This document shows, in pieces, positions 58,741 through 64,000 of a stretch of 64,000 bases of DNA. A program made the position numbers and the translations under genes. This stretch comes from Muscardinus avellanarius. Taxonomy: Eukaryota > Chordata > Mammalia > Rodentia > Gliridae. Position 1 is the first letter of the stretch, and every line of letters starts with the position of its first letter. Below the pieces are notes generated by a model. That model was not told the origin of the DNA and did no database searches. It saw only the letters and a list, made by a program, of their open reading frames with translations. The DNA is taken from assembly GCA_963383645.1 (NCBI GenBank), contig OY726567.1:64813734-64877733 (forward strand). Reading direction: 5' to 3'.

Positions 58741-60528
58741 AATCTCCCACTTAAAAAAAAGTCCAAGCCGGGGGCGTGGTGGCGCACACTTGCAATCCCA
58801 GCATTGGAGAGGCTGAGACCAGAGGATCATGGTTCGCTGACAGCCTCAGCTACTTAGTGAGGCCCTTCACAACTCAGTGAGACCCTGTTTCAAAATAAAG
58901 ACTAAAAAATAGGGCAGTGTGTGTGTGGGGGGGGTAGCTCAGAGGTCAAATGCCTCTGGGTTCTATCCTCAGACCTGCACACATAAAAAAAATGTCCTTA
59001 AGTGGGGGTGCCATGGCACACACTTGTAATCCCAGTACTCTCAAGGCTGAGACAGGAAGATCACAGGCTGGAGGCCAGCCGCAGCAATTTAGTGAGACCA
59101 TCAGAAACTTAGCAAGACCCTATTTCAAAATAGAATAAAAAAAAGGGCTAGGGCCGGGTGTGATGGCGCACACTTGTAATCCCCGCGCTTGGGAGACGGA
59201 GACAGGAGGATTGCGCAGGTTCGAAGCCAGCCGTGCTGGCTTAGGAGACCCTGTTTCCAAATAAAAATATAAAAAAAATAGGTCTGGGAGTGTGGCCCGG
59301 AGATAGAAGGACTTCCAGGAACCCCAGTATCAAAAAATTAAAAAGGGCTAGGGGTGTGGTTCAGAAATAGAATGCCCCCTGGTTCCATTTTCAATACCCT
59401 TCCCCCATAAAAAAAAACTCACCTGTCACCAAAATCTCAAGGGGGTCACTGGGATATGAGGCCAGGAAGGGTGACCTTGCCTGGTAGTACACACAGCTGT
59501 ACTTTCCGCTGTCACTGACTGTCACATTCTGAAGGGAGAAGTCGGATTCCTCCCCTACTGGGGTCTGCCTCTGAATGGGGGAAGGAGCCCCGGCCTTCAG
59601 CAGAGCCAGTTGTACTGGTCTGACTGAATTGTTCGGCAGCTGACACTGCACAGTGACAGCTCCTCCTGCCGTCACCTTGCCCCTGTGGTGGACCCGGAGA
59701 GTAGGTTTGGGAAAATATCCTGTAAGAAAAAAAAAAAGGTCTGGGGTCATGGGGAGGAGCACTGGGTCCTCTGCTCACCCTTCTAGAAGGAGGTTCTCCT
59801 GATTCCTGATGTCTTCAATTTTTTTTTTTTTTCCGGTACTGGGGATGGAACCCAGAGGCATTTTATCTCTGAGCTACACCCCCAGCCCTATTTTTTATTC
59901 TTTATTTTGAAACCGGGTCTCACTGAGTTGCACACGGCCTCACTAAGTAGCTGAGGCTGTCTGCGAAACACGATTCTCTGGTCTCAGCCTCCCAAATGCT
60001 GGCATTACAAGCGTGCACCACCATGCCCAGTTTATCTCTTTCATTTTTTACTTTGACTCCAGGCTATAGATTTTCCCTCCTGCCAGTGCTGGATAAGACA
60101 AAACCATTCTCGTCTGTCCTTGCCACCCCATTTCCTCCCAACTGCGGTGCAGTGGACACCCCTTTCCTCCCTCTCGCTCTTCCTCTCTCCTTTATGCCCT
60201 GTGCCCGGGATCACCCGAGGTCTTTCCAGCCCCTCCTCACCTGTAACCAACAGCAGAAGAACGTCACTGTGCTGTGGTGCTTCATAAAGCTCTTTTCTGT
60301 AGGATTCACATGTGTATTGCCCCGCATCTTTACGTCCCAAGTCAGTGAAATGAAAGTCAGCCATCCTCTCCGTTGATTTCGGTGTCACTCTGAAATCCAA
60401 TATGGTATCTCCCTTTCTGAGAACAAGGTCCACATCCGGGTCAGGACTTCTGCATCTCAGAGTCACGTTGCTCTTGGCGGCCACTACCGAGCTGGGCCAG
60501 GCACTGATGGTGAGCTTGGGAAGGGTCC
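56976..60528 (-). CDS. TARM1: TARM1, T cell-interacting activating receptor on myeloid cells (3' part: Ig1, Ig2, TM/tail)
   Basis: Three - strand exons: Ig1 60528-60241, Ig2 59719-59423 and TM/tail 57115-56976, all phase-1 joined with GT-AG introns. Ig1 carries LPKLTISAWPSSVV, SNVTLRC and DAGQYTC; Ig2 carries FPKPTLRVHHRG, VTVQC, LALLKAGAPSPIQ and DSGKYSCVYY. The last exon has LIRLAVAAVIMVVMGAFL with an arginine in the helix, then a short tail without tyrosine motifs. In human and mouse TARM1 pairs with the FcR gamma chain through this arginine and activates neutrophils and other myeloid cells. The signal-peptide exons are not seen up to 64 kb. No frameshift or stop is present in the three exons. 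Confidence 0.92.
57263..57487 (-). mobile_element. Type B SINE with 13-bp target duplication
   Basis: T-rich tail with TTG repeats, TGGTGGTACTGGGGTTCCTG, B1 end CCACTATGCCTGGC. TTGTTAAAGTTTT lies perfect at 57250-57262 and 57488-57500. Confidence 0.93.
57505..57755 (+). mobile_element. Diverged SINE with AAAAT microsatellite
   Basis: GCTGAGTATGGTGGCATACA; ID half to CAATCCCCAGCAC; (AAAAT)n 57707-57750. Unique sequence follows to 58010. Confidence 0.82.
58010..58650 (-). mobile_element. Three inverted SINEs
   Basis: Dimer 58012-58210, type A 58238-58440, type B 58467-58646. Confidence 0.87.
58707..58741 (+). repeat. (AAC)n microsatellite
   Basis: About 11 perfect CAA units between SINEs. 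Confidence 0.95.
58767..59400 (+). mobile_element. + SINE cluster
   Basis: Type C 58769-58977; B1 half 59003-59145 with its ID half at 59343-59400, interrupted by type B 59152-59335. The cluster ends 20 bp from the TARM1 Ig2 donor. Confidence 0.85.
59423..59719 (-). CDS. TARM1: TARM1 Ig2 exon
   Basis: 297 bp, 99 codons, phase 1 both ends. Contains GKVTAGGAVTVQC, ALLKAGAPSPIQ and SDSGKYSCVYYQ. Acceptor TTTTCTTACAG, donor ACAG|GTGAGT. Confidence 0.94.
59820..60035 (-). mobile_element. Inverted B1-ID SINE
   Basis: Poly-T, CGGTACTGGGGATGGAACCC to CCACCATGCCCAGT. Confidence 0.86.
60241..60528 (-). CDS. TARM1: TARM1 Ig1 exon
   Basis: 288 bp, 96 codons, phase 1 both ends. Contains TLPKLTISAWPSS, NVTLRC, VLRKGDTIL, KDAGQYTCESYRK and SDVLLLLVT. 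The start and fold are paralogous to VSTM1 Ig1. Acceptor CTTCCTTCCAG, donor ACAG|GTGAGG. Confidence 0.94.
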
Positions 60529-60597
60529 CTGGAAGGAAGAGTGGGATCTGACCGTACACACCTGCTCCTAGGAAGCCCATTTAAAGAAAAAGAGGAG

Positions 60598-60735
60598 CCC
60601 ACCACGGTGGCCCACGTCTGTAATCCCAGTACTTGGGAGACTGAGACAGGAGGATCACAAGTTTGAGGCCAGTGTCAGCAACTTAGATCCCCCAGCAATT
60701 TAGAGAGATACTCTTTAAAAAAAAAAAAAAAAGAC
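60598..60735 (+). mobile_element. B1 half of a SINE
   Basis: CCCACCACGGTGGCCCACGT start and GGGAGACTGAGACAGGAGG, ending in an A-run. No ID half follows; an ID half that could be its partner lies at 63523. Confidence 0.78.
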
Positions 60736-60744
60736 TTCCGGGAA

Positions 60745-60753
60745 GATGGCGAC
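60745..60753 (+). promoter_or_regulatory. YY1-like site at the L1 5' end
   Basis: AAGATGGCG, within about 10 bp of the L1 start, matches the YY1 core. Human L1 also has a YY1 site at its 5' end that sets the transcription start. Two further CGCCAT-type cores on the opposite strand lie at 60955 and 61163. Confidence 0.6.
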
Positions 60754-61515
60754 CGAGAAAAGCGGGGCTTAAGAGCCCCGCTAACAACCAATCTCCATTA
60801 CCACAAAATCAGCGCCTTTCATAGCCAGAAAACACCATCACCAGTGAAACAAAAATCACCAGGCTCCAGAGAGAAAGCGGACTGAGAACAGAGCTCAGGG
60901 CCACAGAGGAGATAACCAGCCTCACGCCCGAGGACGCGGCAGACGCGGCAGTAGCGCCATACTGCCGGCGGCACCGGCGAATTCAAGGGACGGCTACAGC
61001 AAGCCGAGGTGAGCCACTGCGGAACTGCCAGGTGGGATTTCTCCGCGCAGAGAGCATCTAAAGCTCCCAGTGGCTGAGCTCAGCACACGCCGCAGGGATT
61101 CAGAGTGGAAATCAAAACCAAGAAGAAAAACACCAGCCCCACAGCCGAGGGCATAGCAGTGGCGCCATATTGCCACTGGCGGCAGCAGCACCGAATTCAG
61201 CGAGGCCAGTACAGCTACATCTGCGTACTCAAGAACAGTGAGTCAAATTGCAGGCCACAGAGGAGAAATCCCAAGACTTGACCCATTGGGGGAGGGGCGG
61301 TGGCAGAGATATCACACCATAGGAGAACGTGCAACCTGGCACCCCCCACAGTCTAAAGCAGCCTCTATTGACTCTCTGGGTCGGAGACTCTGTGATAAAA
61401 CCCAGTAAAGGAGTAGTGGGGTCTGAGATACTACTGACTCGAGATCCAGAGCACCTTAAGTGAAGTCATAGTGACCCAAGGGAAGAACCCAGAGAAGGCA
61501 CAAACTTCCAAAATC

Positions 61516-62400
61516 ATGGGAAAGAGGAATAATACTGGAGCAATAAATGCCCACAACCCCACAACATCAGAACCCGATAAAACTGAAAATCAGAGATTTC
61601 TAGAAGATCAAATCAGGAAAATAACTGTAGAAATAATAGAGGTGCTTTGAAAAGAACTCAGAGAGAGCCAAAAAGAGATAAAGGATGCAATTAATGAAGT
61701 AAAGGCCTCAATTCAAAGCACAAACAACCGATCAGAACACATGGAGAACAGAATCTCGCTCTTAGAAGATGAGCAATCCAAAAATGAACGCATAGTTTCT
61801 AATCTAGAAAAAAATATCCGACAGCAGGAATCTGATATTGAAGAAATATGGGCCCATTTTAAGAGAGCTAACCTAAGAATAATTGGAATAGAGGAGGGAA
61901 AAGAAAGTGATACCAAAGGGATCAACAATCTCTTCAAGGAAGTAATAGCAGAAAATTTTCCAAACATAGAGCAAGAGGTCGATACACAGGTCCAGGAAAC
62001 TTATAGAACTCCCTTTAGACAGGATCGGAGAAGAGGATCCCCACGCCACATAATTGTCAAAATGACCAATGTGGAAGCCAAGCAGAGAATCTTAAAGGCA
62101 ACAAAAGCAAAGGGCCAAGTGATATTCAGAGGCAAACCAATTAGAATCACTCCAGACTTCCCAAACCAAGTTATGAGAGCCAGAAGGGCTTGGAGTAACA
62201 TATTCCAAACTCTGAAAGAAAACAACTTCCAGCCAAAAATTTCCTACCCAGCAAAACTTTCTATCAAATTAGATGGAGAAATAAGAAGCTTCCATGACAA
62301 ACAGAAACTGAAGGAATTTATGTCTTCAAAACCAGCACTAGAGAAAATACTCAAAGAGATTAACTACAAAGAAGAAATAGGTAACACACTCCAGAACTAG
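61516..62400 (+). pseudogene. L1 ORF1 with one internal stop
   Basis: From ATG (61516) to TAG (62398-62400) is 294 codons before the stop, all open except TGA at 61648-61650 (codon 45). Downstream of it the frame stays open: a coiled-coil part (ENRISLLEDEQSKNERIVSN), an RRM-like part (RIIGIEEGKESDTKGINNLF), and a C-terminal domain with SPRHIIVKMTNVEAKQRIL and ISYPAKLSI. These are the usual L1 ORF1p nucleic-acid chaperone domains. An ATG at 61741 could start a shorter frame lacking the N-terminal coiled coil. Confidence 0.92.
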
Positions 62401-62419
62401 AGAAACAAGATTTTCCATC

Positions 62420-63170
62420 CAACAGACAACTAAGATTGGTTATCTGTGGAGATTCATTATTTATGTTAGTCTTTTACCTATCTCTAAATGGTATTGTTTG
62501 CCTTTATTGTTGTTAATTTTTAGGATTTCTAGTTGGAATATTAATATACCTTCAGATATAGCATTTGGAAATATTTTATCCCATTCTATTAGTAACTGTT
62601 AACTCTGTTTACATTGTCTTTGGATATACAATATGTTTTTTATTTTTTAGGGAGTTTGTATACTCTTCTGTTGCCTGTGCCATTGAAATCATAACCAAGA
62701 AATCACTGCCAATTTCAATGTTGTGAGGTATTATGACCCAGATTTTCTCCTAAAAGTTTATAGTCTTAAGATTTATATTTAGGTCTATTATCTATTTTGA
62801 GTTAATATTTGTATATGGGATTAGGTAAGGGTCCAACTTTATTCTTTTCCATGTAATTATTATGTTTCAACAATATTTAGTTAAAAGATTATTATTTCCA
62901 CGACCAAATGTTCGTGGAAACCTTGTCAAAAATAACTTGACAATATATGGAAGAATTTAGCTCTAGGCTTTTATTTAACTCCAATGGTTTATATATCTGC
63001 CTTTAGAATAGTACTACACTGTTTCAATTATTGTAGCTTTATATGGTTTGAAATCAGAAAATATATATCTTCTAGCTTTGTTCTTATTCAAGATCGTTTT
63101 GGGTACCTAGAGTCCATATTCCATATTAGGATAGATTTTTTTCTGAAAAATAAATATATAAATATGATAG
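62420..63170 (-). mobile_element. Old L1, ORF2 3' part and 3'UTR, antisense
   Basis: Read on + it is the reverse complement of an old L1: GCATTTGGAAATATTTTATC, TTGCCTGTGCCATTGAAATC, ATTTTGAGTTAATATTTGTA, TAAGGGTCCAACTTTATTCT, CCTTGTCAAAAATAACTTGA, TTTATATGGTTTGAAATCAG and CTAGCTTTGTTCTTATTC, in the expected order. More diverged than the adjoining ORF1 part. Confidence 0.82.
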
Positions 63171-63329
63171 TTTCACCTAAAAAATAGAAAAAAAATATTC
63201 TCTGGTAAGAAAGAAAGCAAAAAGAAATATTGAAATGTTATCTTTAAGTCATCAAAAGCTTGGTATCAGACAAATGAAACTGTTATGTGAGATTATCATT
63301 TTTAATTTTAGATAAATTGCCATAATACT

Positions 63330-63473
63330 AGATGTCAACTACTAAGCCAAGCATGGGAGGGAGGGATAGGGAGATAATGGGGTGGGGATTGGGTGGGGGC
63401 TGACTGGGAAAAGTGTGCATGTATGTCTACAAAAGTATGTATCCTACTATGATGTATGAATACAGTGCACCAA

Positions 63474-63510
<37 letters not shown>

Positions 63511-63512
63511 AT
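63330..63512 (+). mobile_element. Possible L1 3' end with AAAT tail
   Basis: A G-rich stretch (63355-63410) is followed by TGCATGTATGTCTACAAAAG, CCTACTATGATGTATGAATA and CAGTGCACCAATAAA, then (AAAT)n. This matches the layout of an L1 3'UTR but is a different sequence from the 3' end at 24.0 kb. Confidence 0.5.
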
Positions 63513-63519
63513 TTTGTTA

Positions 63520-64000
63520 AAAGGACTGAGAGTATAGCTTGGAGGTAGAATCCCTCTGGGTTCAAAACCCAATACACACAGCACACACATACACAAAGTT
63601 AAAATAGTATATAAAATAGATGTGCTCTGGAATGGTAGTACACACCTGTAATTCCAGTTCTTGGAGGCTAAGACAGGAAGCTAGCAGGTTCAAAACCAGC
63701 CTCCGCATTTCAGTAAGACCCTCAGCAACCTAGTGAGACCCTGTTTCAAAATAAAGACAAGCCGGGCGTGATGAAGCACACTTGTAATCCCAGCATTTGG
63801 GAAGCTGAGACCGGAGGATCGCAGTTTGTGGACAGCCTCAGCTACTTAGTGAGGCCCTGTTTCAAAAATAAAGAATTAAACAACAGGGCAGGAGGTGTAG
63901 CTCGGAGGTCAAATGCCCCTGGGTTCCATCCTCAGACCCCACCACCACCACCAAAAAAAAAAGACAATAAAATAGGCTGGGGGTATATAGCTCAGAGGTA
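63520..64000 (+). mobile_element. ID half and SINEs to the window end
   Basis: ID 63523-63575; dimer start 63626-63760; type C 63763-63945; a last ID half from 63972 cut by the window edge. The ID at 63972 may belong to the dimer begun at 63626, split by the type C copy. Confidence 0.83.

Larger units (their letters stand above)
60736..62400 (+). mobile_element. L1 5' region: 5'UTR and ORF1, no ORF2 after it
   Basis: Starts GACTTCCGGGAAGATGGCG directly after the A-run of a SINE. About 780 bp of 5'UTR are followed by ORF1 and its stop at 62398-62400. The next bases leave L1 + orientation, where about 40-60 bp of spacer and then ORF2 would be expected. Confidence 0.9.

Overview
This is a mammalian, very probably rodent, genomic window. 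It matches the centromere-side edge of the leukocyte receptor complex (human 19q13.4 order CACNG6 - VSTM1 - TARM1). The rodent call rests on about 150 copies of a dimeric SINE: a 7SL-derived B1 half joined to a tRNA-derived ID half (B1-dID/MEN-like). That architecture is known from squirrels, dormice, beavers and relatives. The SINE consensus here differs from the ground-squirrel one I remember, so I do not name a genus.

Layout. Positions 1-10.7 kb hold the whole coding region of CACNG6 on the + strand: four exons, 259 codons, with a 3'UTR ending at an ATTAAA signal. Positions 10.7-36 kb are intergenic and hold SINEs, L1 pieces, solo LTRs, MIRs and simple repeats; I found no gene there. Positions 36.36-52.86 kb hold a complete VSTM1 (SIRL-1) gene on the - strand. 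Its nine recognisable exons join in frame to 234 codons plus stop, close to the human 236 residues. A tenth, intact, phase-matched exon at 45.47-45.76 kb encodes a second Ig domain that human VSTM1 lacks. Positions 56.9-60.5 kb hold the 3' part of TARM1 on the - strand: Ig1, Ig2 and the transmembrane/tail exon, with a polyadenylation signal. Its signal-peptide exons were not found and probably lie beyond 64 kb. Positions 60.7-63.5 kb, upstream of TARM1 Ig1, hold an L1-derived composite with a 5'UTR and an ORF1 broken by one stop codon, and no ORF2 in the same orientation.

How the genes relate. CACNG6 is an ion-channel accessory subunit unrelated to its neighbours. VSTM1 and TARM1 are tandem paralogues with the same exon plan (signal, 36-nt mini-exon in VSTM1, phase-1 Ig exons) and opposite signalling: VSTM1 carries a tyrosine inhibitory motif, TARM1 a membrane arginine for pairing with the FcR gamma chain. 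In this species VSTM1 keeps the first ITIM (VTYAEL), but the tyrosine of the second is serine.

The most interesting items are the extra VSTM1 Ig exon, the lost second ITIM, the ORF1-only L1 composite, a complete 340-bp solo LTR with target duplication inside a SINE, and a 32-bp near-perfect palindrome at 32.78 kb. SINE boundaries are read by eye and are good to about 10 bp. SINE types used below: A ends in the AAGCCTCTGGGTTCCACC form; B is shorter, with the CTTCCAGGAACCCC form; C has the CCCAGCATTTGGGAGG form and a GGTTCGCGGACAGCC core; D is older, with a CAAGTAGTGAGACTCTCATC core.
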